A stretch of 64,000 nt of DNA from Burkholderiales bacterium (GCA_947448955.1 CANFPU010000006.1:1-64000); one strand, 5' to 3'. Positions 48,380 through 57,335 are shown, counted from the first letter of the stretch. The notes: generated by a model from the sequence alone, not told the origin. Numbers and translations: made by a program.

Positions 48380-48918
48380 GGCTTTTGGAACGACAAGGTG
48401 ACGTCGCCGAGGTGCACGCCGAATTTGCTCATGCGCGCCTTGTTGAGCATCACGCGATCGTCGACCAGAAACATCCAGTCATCGAAATCGACCTCGTAAA
48501 CGCTGCCATCAACCGGCAGCTTCAACGCATAACGCCAACGCAGCGCGTTGCCTGCCGCTTCGCCCAACGCTTGCCCGACCACATCCTCAGCGCTGCCGCT
48601 GTAACGACCACCGCCGAGATGACGGATCGTCCAGACGCGGCGTTCGCGGGCGCCGTCGCTGTACTCGAAGTCCTCCTCCAGCACGCCGACATCGGCTTGC
48701 CAGCGCCCGACCAGTCTGACGATAAAGCGCCGCTTCACCTGCCCGCTGCGATCGGTGAAGATGCCGTGCGCTGTCAGCGGGCCGTTGAAATACTGGCGCA
48801 GGTCCAGCGCAGGCTTTTCGCCCGCATAGTCGGCAGGCACGGGTGACGCGCAGCCGGCCAGCAGCAGGGCGCCTGCGCTCAGCAGCGCGGTACGGCGGTT
48901 CAAGGTCGATGAGTTCAT
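48376..48918 (-). CDS. DUF3833 lipoprotein
   Basis: 180 residues. The N-terminal signal (MNSSTLNRRTALLSAGALLLAGC) has a good lipobox LLAGC. The mature domain begins LDLRQYFNGPLTAHGIFTDRSG and includes KRRFIVRLVG and a closing VHLGDVTLSFQKP. DUF3833 proteins are of unknown function, often next to SDRs and Cfa-like genes. The ATG overlaps the MFS stop by 4 nt. Confidence 0.88.
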   Translation of the reverse strand: MNSSTLNRRTALLSAGALLLAGCASPVPADYAGEKPALDLRQYFNGPLTAHGIFTDRSGQVKRRFIVRLVGRWQADVGVLEEDFEYSDGARERRVWTIRHLGGGRYSGSAEDVVGQALGEAAGNALRWRYALKLPVDGSVYEVDFDDWMFLVDDRVMLNKARMSKFGVHLGDVTLSFQKP

Positions 48919-50186
48919 GCGGTTTCCAAGGCAACAGGTCGAATCTGTAAAAAATAGAGCAGGGCGGCTGCGCTCAGCTTCAACAAGCAGGGCAACACGC
49001 AGTACGCCAGCGTCAAAGCCAGCAAAGCGGCATCGTGGCGCTGCCCCGGCGCGTACCCCAGCCACTGCAGCAGTGGCAGCGCCAAGCCTGCGGCCAGCGC
49101 CAGGTTGAGCTTGTTGGCCGCGTTCCACCAACCGAAGAACGCGCCCTCAGCGCGGCCAGCCAGCCCAGTTTGTTGCACCACCAGGCTCAGCATCGCGCCA
49201 GGAATCGCCAGGTCGGCGCCCAATGCCGCGCCGCTGGCCAGGCACACCAGCGTGAAAGCGATGCGATCACCGGCGCCCAATGCCGCAGCCCAGCCGAAAG
49301 CCAGCAGCGCCAGCAGCATGCCCACACCCCAGGCGCGCGCCTGCCCGAGCTTTGCGACCGCACGCAGCCAGAGCGGCAGCGACAGCGCGGCGGCGACGAA
49401 GTACGCGCCCAGATACAGCCCTTCAAGCCCGGGCGTCTGCAAACGGTCACGCACAAAGAACAGCAGCAACGTCGCCGGTATCGCGGCAGCAATGCCATTG
49501 AGCAGGAACACCGCCAGCAAACGCCTGAAGGCCGGTACCCGCCAAACGGCCAACGCCAGACCGGCGCTGGGCATGGGCCGGCGCGGCGACCACCGCGGCA
49601 CCCATCGCAACAAGACCAGGCCCGCCGCCAATGCCAGCGCCAAGAGGGCCGCAGTGATCGGCAGCCCGACCAGGCTCGGCAAGAGACTGGCGCAAATGAC
49701 GCCGGCGAGCGCAAAGCCCTCTCGCCAGGCGACGATGCGCGTCTGCTGCACCGCGTCGCCGCCCAGCCGCGCGCCCCAGGCTTGGTGCAGCACGCTCAGC
49801 ACGCTGTAGCCCAGGTAAGTCACGACCAGCCACAACCCGCACCAGGACAGCAAGGCGCTGGATCCGCGCAGCGGCGGGAAGAACAAGGCCGTGAAGCCAC
49901 CGCCCAGCAACAGCGCTGCGACCGCCATCCAGACCATCAGTCGCCGCGGCGCGCCATTGAGCCAGACATCGCAGCGCCGCCCGATCCAAGGGTCGACCAA
50001 AGCATCGAGTGTTCTGGCCAACAGCAGCACCGCACCCAACAGCGCCAGCGGCACGCCGTACTGCTGCGCGTAATGGGCCGGCAGCGTGACGTAGAGCGGC
50101 AGCGCGACAAAGGCCAGCGCAAATCCCAGCGCACCGTAGCGCAGGCCGGCGACCGGGCTGAACCCGCCAGCTGCATCAGCGCCCAA
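48915..50186 (-). CDS. MFS/GPH-type transporter
   Basis: 423 residues with about twelve membrane segments. LARTLDALVDPWIGRRCDVW and GAPRRLMVWMAVAALLL correspond to the glycoside-pentoside-hexuronide (MFS_2) loop. The substrate is unknown. The start is taken as TTG at 50186: it has a GGAGG Shine-Dalgarno 7 nt upstream and overlaps the end of the upstream gene by 11 nt. ATG starts further up would overlap that gene much more. Confidence 0.82.
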   Translation of the reverse strand: MGADAAGGFSPVAGLRYGALGFALAFVALPLYVTLPAHYAQQYGVPLALLGAVLLLARTLDALVDPWIGRRCDVWLNGAPRRLMVWMAVAALLLGGGFTALFFPPLRGSSALLSWCGLWLVVTYLGYSVLSVLHQAWGARLGGDAVQQTRIVAWREGFALAGVICASLLPSLVGLPITAALLALALAAGLVLLRWVPRWSPRRPMPSAGLALAVWRVPAFRRLLAVFLLNGIAAAIPATLLLFFVRDRLQTPGLEGLYLGAYFVAAALSLPLWLRAVAKLGQARAWGVGMLLALLAFGWAAALGAGDRIAFTLVCLASGAALGADLAIPGAMLSLVVQQTGLAGRAEGAFFGWWNAANKLNLALAAGLALPLLQWLGYAPGQRHDAALLALTLAYCVLPCLLKLSAAALLYFLQIRPVALETA

Positions 50187-50700
50187 GCGCGCCCTCCAGC
50201 AACTGCCGGCGCAATGCAGGCTCTGAGCTTTGCGGCGCCAACCAGATCCCAAAGAACAGTCGGCTGAATTCGGCGTCGGCAATGCGCCGCTGGGGCCGAC
50301 CATTGACAAAAAACTGCACCGCCCGACCTGGCTCATACAGGCCGCTGATGCGATCGCCCGCTTGGACGTCGGGAAATGCCGCTTCCATCTCGGCGAGCCA
50401 GGTCGCAGCCTTGGTTTCAGCAATCTCAGCCTGACGGCGCATCTCGGCCAGCGAGCGCTTGGCGATCTCGCGCCCGCTCAGCGATCTGACGTATTCAAGC
50501 TCCAGCGCGAGCGATTGTTGGGCCCAGTTCTGGGCATCGACCGTCTCGCGCGCCCACAGCCGAATGTGGTAAATCAGCAGGCCCCACCAGCGCAACTGTC
50601 CTCGGCCTTGTGGTCGCAGTTCCCCCAGTTCAGGCGGTGAGGCGGCTACCGCCATCAGCGGCAGACACAGCAAACCCGCGATCGCTGGGCGCCGGTGCAT
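50176..50700 (-). CDS. Chalcone-isomerase-like exported protein
   Basis: 174 residues. A signal peptide (MHRRPAIAGLLCLPLMAVAAS) precedes RPQGRGQLRWWGLLIYHIRLWAR and LALELEYVRSLSGREIAKRSLAEMRRQ, the pattern of the chalcone-isomerase-like family of periplasmic proteins. In bacteria these may bind fatty acids; the true chalcone isomerase reaction is unlikely here. It is immediately next to the Cfa-like gene (1 nt gap). Confidence 0.78.
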   Translation of the reverse strand: MHRRPAIAGLLCLPLMAVAASPPELGELRPQGRGQLRWWGLLIYHIRLWARETVDAQNWAQQSLALELEYVRSLSGREIAKRSLAEMRRQAEIAETKAATWLAEMEAAFPDVQAGDRISGLYEPGRAVQFFVNGRPQRRIADAEFSRLFFGIWLAPQSSEPALRRQLLEGALGR

Positions 50701-50701
50701 C

Positions 50702-51922
50702 TCAGTCGCGCACCAGCGTGAACTGGATCACGTCGGTACTGCCGGCATTGAAAGCCGCCTCGCAAGACGCCAGATAAAACTCCCACAACCGCATGAAGCG
50801 ATTGTCAAATCCTTGCTCCAGCACCAGGCCCTCTTGACGCAAAAAGGCCTCGCGCCAGCGCTTCAGCGTCTCGGCATAGTCGTGGCCAAATGCCAGTTCG
50901 GCCTCGACACGGAGCCCCGCCCGATGCGCCTGCTGGCGGAACTGGCTCGGGCTGGGCAGCATGCCGCCTGGAAAGATGTACTGCTGGATGAAGTCGGTCG
51001 ATCGCGCGTAGCGCTCGAACAAATCGTCGCGGATCGTGATGGTCTGGATGCAGGCGCGACCGTCGGGCCTCAGACAGTCATGCACCGTCTTGAAATAACT
51101 CCCCCAATATTCGCGCCCGACCGCTTCGAACATTTCGATCGACACCACCGCATCGAAAGGCGCATCGGGGATGTCGCGGTAGTCCTGGAAGCGCAGGTCG
51201 GCGCGGTCGCTCAGGCCGGCGCTTTGCAAGCGCGCCCGACCCCAGTTCAGCTGTTCGGACGACAAGGTGACCCCGGTCAGGTGCGCACCAAAGTCACGCG
51301 CTGCGCATTCGGCGACGGCGCCCCAGCCGCAGCCTATTTCCAGCACGCGAGAACCCGGCTCGACACGACATTGCTGCAACGAGCGGCGCATCTTGGCGGC
51401 TTGTGCCGACAACAGGGATCGCGTCGTGTCGCCGTCGAACCAGGCGCTCGAATAGTTCATGCTCGGATCGAGCCAAAGCTGATAAAACGAATTGCCGAGA
51501 TCGTAGTGGGCATGGATGTTCTTGCGGCTGCCCTTGCGGCTGTTGCGGTTCAACAGGTGGCGCGCGCGGTGCAGCAAAGCGCCCCACCAATGACCGAACA
51601 CGACAGACTCCAACGCTTCGCGGTTGCGGATGAACAATTCGAGCAAGACCTGCAGGTCTGGGCTGGTCCAATGCCCGGCCATATAGCTCTCGGCAAAACC
51701 GATGTCACCACTGCGCAGCGCCGCAGCGCAGACCGCCCAGTCGCGGATCCGCAGTCCAGCGCGCGGCCCCTCGGCCACGCCGAAATGGGCCGAGCTGCCG
51801 TCAGGCAGTTGCACGTCGAGACTGCCGAAGCGCAATCGCTGCAACAGTTTGAAGACCGTGCGCGCTGCGCTCGGTGCGCCGCTGGGCAGGCTGAAGTCTT
51901 GTTTGAGAGTGGTCGTGTTCAT
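50702..51922 (-). CDS. Cfa-type SAM-dependent fatty-acyl methyltransferase
   Basis: 406 residues of the cyclopropane-fatty-acyl-phospholipid synthase family, which methylates double bonds of membrane lipids. HAHYDLGNSFYQLWLDPSMNYSSAWF, SRVLEIGCGWGAVAECAARDFG (SAM motif I), LSSEQLNWGRARL, SIEMFEAVGREYW (catalytic-pocket Glu) and QQYIFPGGMLPS are all present. In related clusters such enzymes work with FAD and DUF1365 partners. The product (cyclopropane or methyl-branched acyl chain) is not certain. Confidence 0.88.
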   Translation of the reverse strand: MNTTTLKQDFSLPSGAPSAARTVFKLLQRLRFGSLDVQLPDGSSAHFGVAEGPRAGLRIRDWAVCAAALRSGDIGFAESYMAGHWTSPDLQVLLELFIRNREALESVVFGHWWGALLHRARHLLNRNSRKGSRKNIHAHYDLGNSFYQLWLDPSMNYSSAWFDGDTTRSLLSAQAAKMRRSLQQCRVEPGSRVLEIGCGWGAVAECAARDFGAHLTGVTLSSEQLNWGRARLQSAGLSDRADLRFQDYRDIPDAPFDAVVSIEMFEAVGREYWGSYFKTVHDCLRPDGRACIQTITIRDDLFERYARSTDFIQQYIFPGGMLPSPSQFRQQAHRAGLRVEAELAFGHDYAETLKRWREAFLRQEGLVLEQGFDNRFMRLWEFYLASCEAAFNAGSTDVIQFTLVRD

Positions 51923-51938
51923 CGCAAAGCTCGGTCAA

Positions 51939-52733
51939 TCAACGGGTAACGAATTTCTCAGGTGGCGGCGGCTTGCCGAAAAAGGGCACGCGCTTGAGCG
52001 CCAAGCGAAGCGCCTGCCAATGGATTCGCGCCACCAACATCAGGCTCAGCACGGGCATGGCGAAAAAGGCCGCGCGCGCGCTGGCATCCGTCAAAACATG
52101 CAGCCGGCCGCTGACGCTGGTCTGCAGCAGAGGCCCCGCTTCGTCCTCATGGTCGATGCGGGCGAGCGTGCGGCCGCCCGCCGCGTCACTGCAGTTCATG
52201 AATCGCATGCTGTAGCTGCCGACGACGCGGCAAAACGGTGACACGTGGAACACCTTGCGCGCCTGCAGCGCCAAGCCGTACCCCATCGCCTCGCCTTGCA
52301 GCAGATAGACATGCCGCTGGCCGAAAGTGTTATTGACTTCGATAACCACCGCCGCCAGCGACTCATCTTGGCGCAGGCAGTACCAGAAACTGACCGGCTT
52401 GAACGCGAAGCCGAGCACGCGCGGGAAACAATGCAGCCAGACCTCGCCGTCAGCGTCGGCGACGCCCTCGGCCACCAGCAAGGCATCCAGCCATGCGAGG
52501 CTGTCGGCGCCGCCTTCGCCATGGTCGGCATCATGAAAACTCAGCCAGTTCAGACCACCCGCGTTGCGATGCAGCGCTGGGCAAGCCTCGCTGCGCAAGC
52601 TGCGCATCGGCAGCATCAGGAAATAGCTGCGGTAGCTGAATTGATGCGGCGCCGGGCGCAACCTGCGATGCCGAACCTCGCCGCGGCCCAGCAAGGCTTG
52701 GCGCGGCCAATGCGATGTGCCGGCCCAGGTCAT
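51939..52733 (-). CDS. DUF1365 domain protein
   Basis: 264 residues. The family opening GEVRHRRLRPAPHQFSYRSYFLMLPMRSL, PRVLGFAFKPVSFWYCLRQDESLAAVVIEVNNTFGQRHVY and KVFHVSPFCRVVGSYSMRF are strongly conserved in DUF1365. The molecular function is unknown; the gene is nearly always paired with an FAD amine-oxidase-like and a Cfa-like gene, as here. It overlaps the FAD gene by 4 nt. Confidence 0.92.
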   Translation of the reverse strand: MTWAGTSHWPRQALLGRGEVRHRRLRPAPHQFSYRSYFLMLPMRSLRSEACPALHRNAGGLNWLSFHDADHGEGGADSLAWLDALLVAEGVADADGEVWLHCFPRVLGFAFKPVSFWYCLRQDESLAAVVIEVNNTFGQRHVYLLQGEAMGYGLALQARKVFHVSPFCRVVGSYSMRFMNCSDAAGGRTLARIDHEDEAGPLLQTSVSGRLHVLTDASARAAFFAMPVLSLMLVARIHWQALRLALKRVPFFGKPPPPEKFVTR

Positions 52734-54130
52734 GCGGCCAGCGCGGCAGGCTGCGTCGCCCAGCGCTCAACCATGTCCTTGGCCACCGTCAGTCCCGACA
52801 GCAATCCATCCTCATGGAAACCGTAGCGCGTCCAAGCCCCGCAAAACCAGGTGTCGCGCCGCCCTTGCAAGGACGGGATGCGCGCCTGAGCGGCCACCGC
52901 TGCGGCGTCGAACACCGGATGCGCGTAATCGAATTCGCCCAGCACCGATTCAGCGGCCGGTGCACGCGTCGGATTCAACGACACCAGCACCGGCTGCTGC
53001 CAGGGCAGCGGCTGCAAGCGGTTGAGCAGGTAGTGCAGGCAGACTGCAGATTGCTCGCCACCAGTGCTGCCGCGATGTTCGTAATTCCATGCCGCCCAGG
53101 CCCGCCGGCGCTGCGGCAACAGTTGGGTATCGGTGTGCAGCACCGCGCGGTTGCGGTGGTAGCCAATCGCACCGAGCAGGGCCTGTTCCTGCGCGCCCGC
53201 ATCGTCGAGCAGCTTCAGGCATTGATCGCTGTGCGCCGCCATCACGACCGCATCGAAGAGTTCGCTGCCCTGCGCGGTTTGCACCAGTGCACCTTGCGAC
53301 AGCCGCCGAACCGATGTCACCGGCGAGGCCAGTCGCCTGTCGGCGATGCGTGGCAACATTTTTTCAACATAGTGGCGCGCGCCGCCGCGCACGGTGAACC
53401 ATTGCGGACGGTCGCTGATCTGCAGCAGGCCGTGGTTGTGGCAGAAGCGGATCAAGGTGCTGATCGGGAAACTGAGCATCCGCGCCGTCGGGCAGGACCA
53501 GATACACGCGACCATCGGCAGCAAATACCAGTCGGTGAACGCTGAGCCAAAGCGCTGTTCGCGCAAGAAATCACCGATCGGCTGCGCCAGCGAGGCCTCT
53601 TCGCCGCGGCTGGCGAGCATGGTGCACAGCCGATTGAATCGCAGCAGGTCGGCGAGCATGCCCCAGAAGCGCGGCCTCAGCAGGTTGGCGCGCTGGGCGA
53701 AGACCCCATTGAGGTCGGTGCCGCTCCACTCCATGCGTTGCGCTGGTATCTGGACCGAAAACGACATCTCGCTGGCCGCCACCTCGACACCGAGTTGCTC
53801 GAACAGCGCGATCAACAGCGGATAGGTACGCTCGTTGAAGACCAGAAACCCCGTGTCGACGCCGTGGCGCCGCCCTTGCAACTCGACGTCGACCGTGTGC
53901 GTATGACCACCGAAATAGTCAGCCGCCTCGAACAGCGTGACCCGCGCATGGGCGCTCAAGCCCCAAGCCGCTGACAAGCCGGCGATGCCTGAGCCGATGA
54001 CTGCAACGCGACGTTGCGGTGCTGCCCCCCGCGCGACACCCAGCCCAAGCTGGCGCAAGAACGACTGCAAAGCCGCCGAAGAGTCGGCACCGGCGTCCTG
54101 CCCCAAGCTCGGGGTCCGGGAGGGCCGCAT
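52730..54130 (-). CDS. FAD-dependent amine-oxidase-like protein
   Basis: 466 residues. The FAD Rossmann motif is RVAVIGSGIAGLSAAWGLSAHARVTLFEA (about residue 42), followed by GGHTHTVDVELQGRRHGVDTGFLVFNERTYP, a signature of the bacterial NAD(P)-binding amine-oxidase group found with DUF1365 and Cfa. The C-terminus has GRRDTWFCGAWTRYGFHEDGLLSGL (second FAD contact). The likely substrate is a membrane lipid acyl chain. A 40-residue N-terminal extension precedes the FAD motif. Confidence 0.9.
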   Translation of the reverse strand: MRPSRTPSLGQDAGADSSAALQSFLRQLGLGVARGAAPQRRVAVIGSGIAGLSAAWGLSAHARVTLFEAADYFGGHTHTVDVELQGRRHGVDTGFLVFNERTYPLLIALFEQLGVEVAASEMSFSVQIPAQRMEWSGTDLNGVFAQRANLLRPRFWGMLADLLRFNRLCTMLASRGEEASLAQPIGDFLREQRFGSAFTDWYLLPMVACIWSCPTARMLSFPISTLIRFCHNHGLLQISDRPQWFTVRGGARHYVEKMLPRIADRRLASPVTSVRRLSQGALVQTAQGSELFDAVVMAAHSDQCLKLLDDAGAQEQALLGAIGYHRNRAVLHTDTQLLPQRRRAWAAWNYEHRGSTGGEQSAVCLHYLLNRLQPLPWQQPVLVSLNPTRAPAAESVLGEFDYAHPVFDAAAVAAQARIPSLQGRRDTWFCGAWTRYGFHEDGLLSGLTVAKDMVERWATQPAALAA

Positions 54131-54134
54131 CGGC

Positions 54135-54728
54135 TCAGCGCTTGGCCAGCAGGCGTTCGACTTCCTGGGTGAATGCTCGGCTTCCAGGGTCGGTCATGGA
54201 GCCAAAGCTCTGCACCTCCAGGCCGTCGCGCGCGATCAGATATTTGTGGAAATTCCACTTCGGCGTGCTGCCTGTTTTCTTCCCGAGCTCGGCAAACAGC
54301 GGGTTGATGTCGGACTTGCCGGACTTCACACTGGACTTGGCAAACATCGGAAACTTGACGTTGAAGGTGTTCTCACAGAACTCGGCGATCTCCTTGTTGC
54401 TGCCTGGTTCCTGGCTGCCAAAGTCATTGGACGGAAAACCCAACACGACCAGACCTTTGTCGGCATAGCGCGCGGACAAGCCTTCCAGCGCCTTGTACTG
54501 CGACGTGAAGCCACAGAAGCTGGCGGTGTTGACAACCAGCACGACCCGACCCGCGTATTGACACAGCGCTTGCGGCTTCTCGTCCTGCAAACGCGGTAGC
54601 TCTCGCTGCAGCAACTCGGGACAAGCCGGCGGCGCCGCCTGCGCGGGATTCAACTGAACCATCGCCGCCAGCCCGGCAACCAGGGCCATGCCGCCCAAGC
54701 GTCGCATGGCATTCAAAATGAAGCTCAC
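54135..54728 (-). CDS. Glutathione peroxidase (Cys type, exported)
   Basis: 197 residues. The N-terminus carries a signal peptide (MRRLGGMALVAGLAAMVQLNPAQA after a short leader). The active site is VVNTASFCGFTSQYKALEGL with Cys at the peroxidatic position; PSNDFGSQEPGSNKEIAEFCE and PKWNFHKYLI (Gln and Trp of the tetrad) are complete. It reduces peroxides, probably thioredoxin-dependent. The GTG start at 54728 has AGGA 6 nt upstream; an ATG at 54707 is possible. It is the first gene of the nine-gene operon. Confidence 0.9.
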   Translation of the reverse strand: MSFILNAMRRLGGMALVAGLAAMVQLNPAQAAPPACPELLQRELPRLQDEKPQALCQYAGRVVLVVNTASFCGFTSQYKALEGLSARYADKGLVVLGFPSNDFGSQEPGSNKEIAEFCENTFNVKFPMFAKSSVKSGKSDINPLFAELGKKTGSTPKWNFHKYLIARDGLEVQSFGSMTDPGSRAFTQEVERLLAKR

Positions 54729-54761
54729 TGTTTGTCCTAGTCAAAACACGATCTGAACAAC

Positions 54762-54790
54762 ATATTAGGCGATCACAGGATATTTGTCCT
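54762..54790 (-). promoter_or_regulatory. Putative promoter of the gpx-led operon
   Basis: On the minus strand AGGACA (54790-54785) and TAATAT (54767-54762) are separated by 17 bp. TAGGACAAA occurs here and again over the gpx ribosome binding site (54739-54731). The segment AGGACAAATATCCT is an inverted repeat that could be an operator. The boxes are only partial matches to the sigma-70 consensus. Confidence 0.45.
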
Positions 54791-54935
54791 ATTAATGCCC
54801 AAGACAAAAGGGGCAAATCCAGCTTCTCGCACTCTACAGGGCTGAACCTTTGGCGCACCAGGGTTGGCGCGGCTGCAATGACCGGCATATCGTCGGTCGA
54901 ACGCGACACGGCGTCCGCAAGGACAAGCTGCGCAC

Positions 54936-55112
54936 TTGGCCGCGGCGCTGGGCGTGCAGATGCCGCTGGATACATTGCCGCCAGTGCTTGCGGCGCATGG
55001 CGCCGACCTGCTCGCGCTGAGCTTCAGCGGCTGGCTGTCGCCCGGCGTGGTGCAACCCAGCCTCGGAAAATTGCGGGCCCGTCTAAGGCCTGACGGGACT
55101 CGCTTCGCTGGC
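54936..55112 (+). pseudogene. Remnant of MerR/LitR/CarH-type regulator, cobalamin-binding domain
   Basis: In one plus-strand frame the translation LGVQMPLDTLPPVLAAHGAD followed by LLALSFSGWLSPGVV and QPSLGKLRARL matches the core of cobalamin-binding domains in light-sensing MerR regulators, where a LG-x-x-TPL turn precedes the ALSFS strand and a LRA-x-L helix. Only about 55 residues are recognisable. There is no MerR helix-turn-helix, no B12 E-x-H motif, and the frame degrades after about 55100. The 678-bp gap (54729-55406) shows no other gene. The family call is by eye. Confidence 0.5.
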
Positions 55113-55406
55113 CAGCGAGGTGGCGGGCTGGCGAGCCAGCCATGCAAGCTCAGCCGCTCCGCCCGGCACTGCCTGCCTGGCCAGATGATCGAGCGCTGGA
55201 CTGAGCGATAGCCAGAGCGCTGTGCTGATCGCGCAGCGCCAATCCGCTGATCAGATCGGGTTTTCACCGGCTTGCAGGCGGCGATAGCTTGGCATGATGG
55301 CTCGGATGACCCAGTCTGCGCGGGCTTGGTCTTGCGACCGCATCAAATGCAACGGCGCCTGCTGCGACCCCTGAGATTGACACACCTCTTCCCGGCGGCC
55401 TCCGCC

Positions 55407-56426
55407 ATGGACCTCATCATGCATAGACACTCGCTGGGCCGGACGTTGGGCGCCCTGCTAACCGCGGCGCTGCTGGCCGCGCTGCAGACCGCGCCCAACG
55501 CGAACGCACAAACTTCACCCTCACCAACGCCATACCCCAGCCATGCGATCCGGATCATCGTGCCGTTCGCGCCAGCCGGGGCGACCGACGTCGTGGCCCG
55601 ACAGGTGGCGCAGAAGATGAGCGAGCGACTGGGGCAGCCGGTGCTGGTCGAGAACAAGCCCGGCGGCGCCACCGTGATCGCCAACGACCTGGTGGCCAAG
55701 GCTTCGGCCGACGGCTACACGCTGCTGTTCGGCGCCGCACCACTGGCGCTGAACACGGCACTCGGCATGAAACTGCCCTACGACGTGCACAGCGACTTCG
55801 CGCCGATCTCGCTGGTGGCGTCGATCCCGGTGATGTTGGTCGTCAACCCAGCCACGCCCTACCGAACACTGCAAGACGTCGAGGCCGCCGCCCGCAGCAC
55901 CGCCGGCGGCCTGAGCTACGCCACCGCTGGGGTCGGCAGCTCGCCCCACCTGATCGGCGAACTGTGGCGCGCGAGAAGCGGTGCGCCGCTGGTCCACATC
56001 GGCTACAAAGGTGCAGCACCTGCAATGCAAGACACCATCGGCGGCACCGTGCCAGTGATGATCGACGCTTACATCCCCACCGGCGCGCAGGTGACCGCCG
56101 GCAAGCTGCGTGGGCTGGCGATCGCCGCAGAACGCAGATCACCGGTGCTGCCCGATCTGCCCACTACCGCGGAACAGGGACGACCCGAACTGGTGGCCTC
56201 GGGCTACTACGGTCTGCTGGCGCCAGCCCGCACACCGCAGGCCATCATCGACAAGCTGCACGCCGCAGTGGTGGCAGCGGTCAACGGCACGGAGGTGCGT
56301 GAGAAGCTGATCTCGCAAGGCTACGAGGTGCACGCCTCGACGCCGGCCGAATACGCCGCCTACCTCCGCCGCGAGATCGAGCGCTGGACGCCCATCGTCA
56401 AAGCTGCCGGGATCAAGCCGCAATAA
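55407..56426 (+). CDS. Bug-family tripartite tricarboxylate transporter substrate-binding protein
   Basis: 339 residues. The signal peptide (MHRHSLGRTLGALLTAALLAALQTAPNANA after a 4-residue leader) is followed by IRIIVPFAPAGATDVVARQVAQ, GKPGGATV-like ENKPGGATVIANDLVAKA, LMVVNP, and the conserved VHIGYKGAAPAMQDTIGGTVPV region binding the carboxylate. Bug proteins capture small organic acids or amides in the periplasm. No TctA/TctB membrane genes are near. The start could be 55407 or 55419. Confidence 0.9.
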   Translation: MDLIMHRHSLGRTLGALLTAALLAALQTAPNANAQTSPSPTPYPSHAIRIIVPFAPAGATDVVARQVAQKMSERLGQPVLVENKPGGATVIANDLVAKASADGYTLLFGAAPLALNTALGMKLPYDVHSDFAPISLVASIPVMLVVNPATPYRTLQDVEAAARSTAGGLSYATAGVGSSPHLIGELWRARSGAPLVHIGYKGAAPAMQDTIGGTVPVMIDAYIPTGAQVTAGKLRGLAIAAERRSPVLPDLPTTAEQGRPELVASGYYGLLAPARTPQAIIDKLHAAVVAAVNGTEVREKLISQGYEVHASTPAEYAAYLRREIERWTPIVKAAGIKPQ

Positions 56427-56463
56427 GCAGACGCGCCAAACCAGCCACCGAAGGACTTGAGCC

Positions 56464-57285
56464 ATGACCACCCGACAAACTATCCCGCCAGACAATTTTG
56501 TGCACACCGGGTTCGCGCTGACCCACCATGTGCTGACCATCACGCTGAACCGACCCGAACGCCGCAATGCGCTGAACTGGCGCGCCTACGCCGAACTGGA
56601 ATCGGCCTTTCTGGCCGCACACGATGACCCGCAGGTGCGCTGTGTGATCGTCACCGGCGCTGACCCGGCTTTTTGCTCGGGCGACGATGTCACCGAGATC
56701 ATGGCCGCACCCGATGGCGGCATCGCCAAGCGCGGCGCGGCCATCGTGCACAACCCGCCGACGCCGGCGGCGATTGCCGCGCTGGAATGCGCCAAGCCGG
56801 TGATCGCGGCGGTCAATGGTGCGGCCATCGGCTGGGGCTTCGAACTCGCGCTGTTTGCCGATCTGCGCATCGCCTCTGATCGGGCCAAGTTCTCGGAGAT
56901 GTTCGTCAAACGAGGACTCACCTGTGATGTGGGCGGCTTTTACCGGCTGCCTGTGTTGGTCGGCCCCGAAAAGGCTGCCGAGCTGCTGTTCACCGGCGAT
57001 GTCATCGACGCCGCCGAAGCCTTGCGCATCGGCCTGGTCGGACGGGTGGCCGCGCATGCTGACCTGATGCGAGACGCGCTTGCGCTGGCCGAGCGCATCG
57101 CCGCCAATCCGCCGCTGGCCGTGCGAGCGCTCAAGGCGGGACTGAAGCGCAGCAGCTATGGCGACCCGCGCGAGATCGGCGGCTGGGCCATCGACACCAT
57201 CCGACGTCTGGCCCACACGGACGACCACCGTGAAGGCGTGGCCAGTTTTATGGAAAAACGCGCGGCGGTATTCCACGGGCGCTAA
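56464..57285 (+). CDS. Enoyl-CoA hydratase/isomerase family protein
   Basis: 273 residues. The crotonase fold is shown by LNRPERRNALNWRAYAELE, VIVTGADPAFCSGDDVTEI (oxyanion hole), and KPVIAAVNGAAIGWGFELALFADLRIAS. The second oxyanion glycine region and the position of a catalytic Glu (FSEMFVKRGLTCDVGGFYRLP) are similar to hydratases. It lies 37 nt after the first Bug gene with AAGGA upstream, suggesting a shared acyl-CoA pathway; the substrate is unknown. Confidence 0.88.
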   Translation: MTTRQTIPPDNFVHTGFALTHHVLTITLNRPERRNALNWRAYAELESAFLAAHDDPQVRCVIVTGADPAFCSGDDVTEIMAAPDGGIAKRGAAIVHNPPTPAAIAALECAKPVIAAVNGAAIGWGFELALFADLRIASDRAKFSEMFVKRGLTCDVGGFYRLPVLVGPEKAAELLFTGDVIDAAEALRIGLVGRVAAHADLMRDALALAERIAANPPLAVRALKAGLKRSSYGDPREIGGWAIDTIRRLAHTDDHREGVASFMEKRAAVFHGR

Positions 57286-57335
57286 AGGCCCGAGGCCCGC
57301 CGCCACCCATCCTTGCCAACCTCCGAGGACCCGCC

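Noticed and set aside
54773-55267. Minus-strand frame of 164 codons upstream of the glutathione peroxidase gene
   Set aside because: Arg/Ala/Pro/Cys-rich with no motif; it covers the promoter and the regulator remnant, which read better otherwise.
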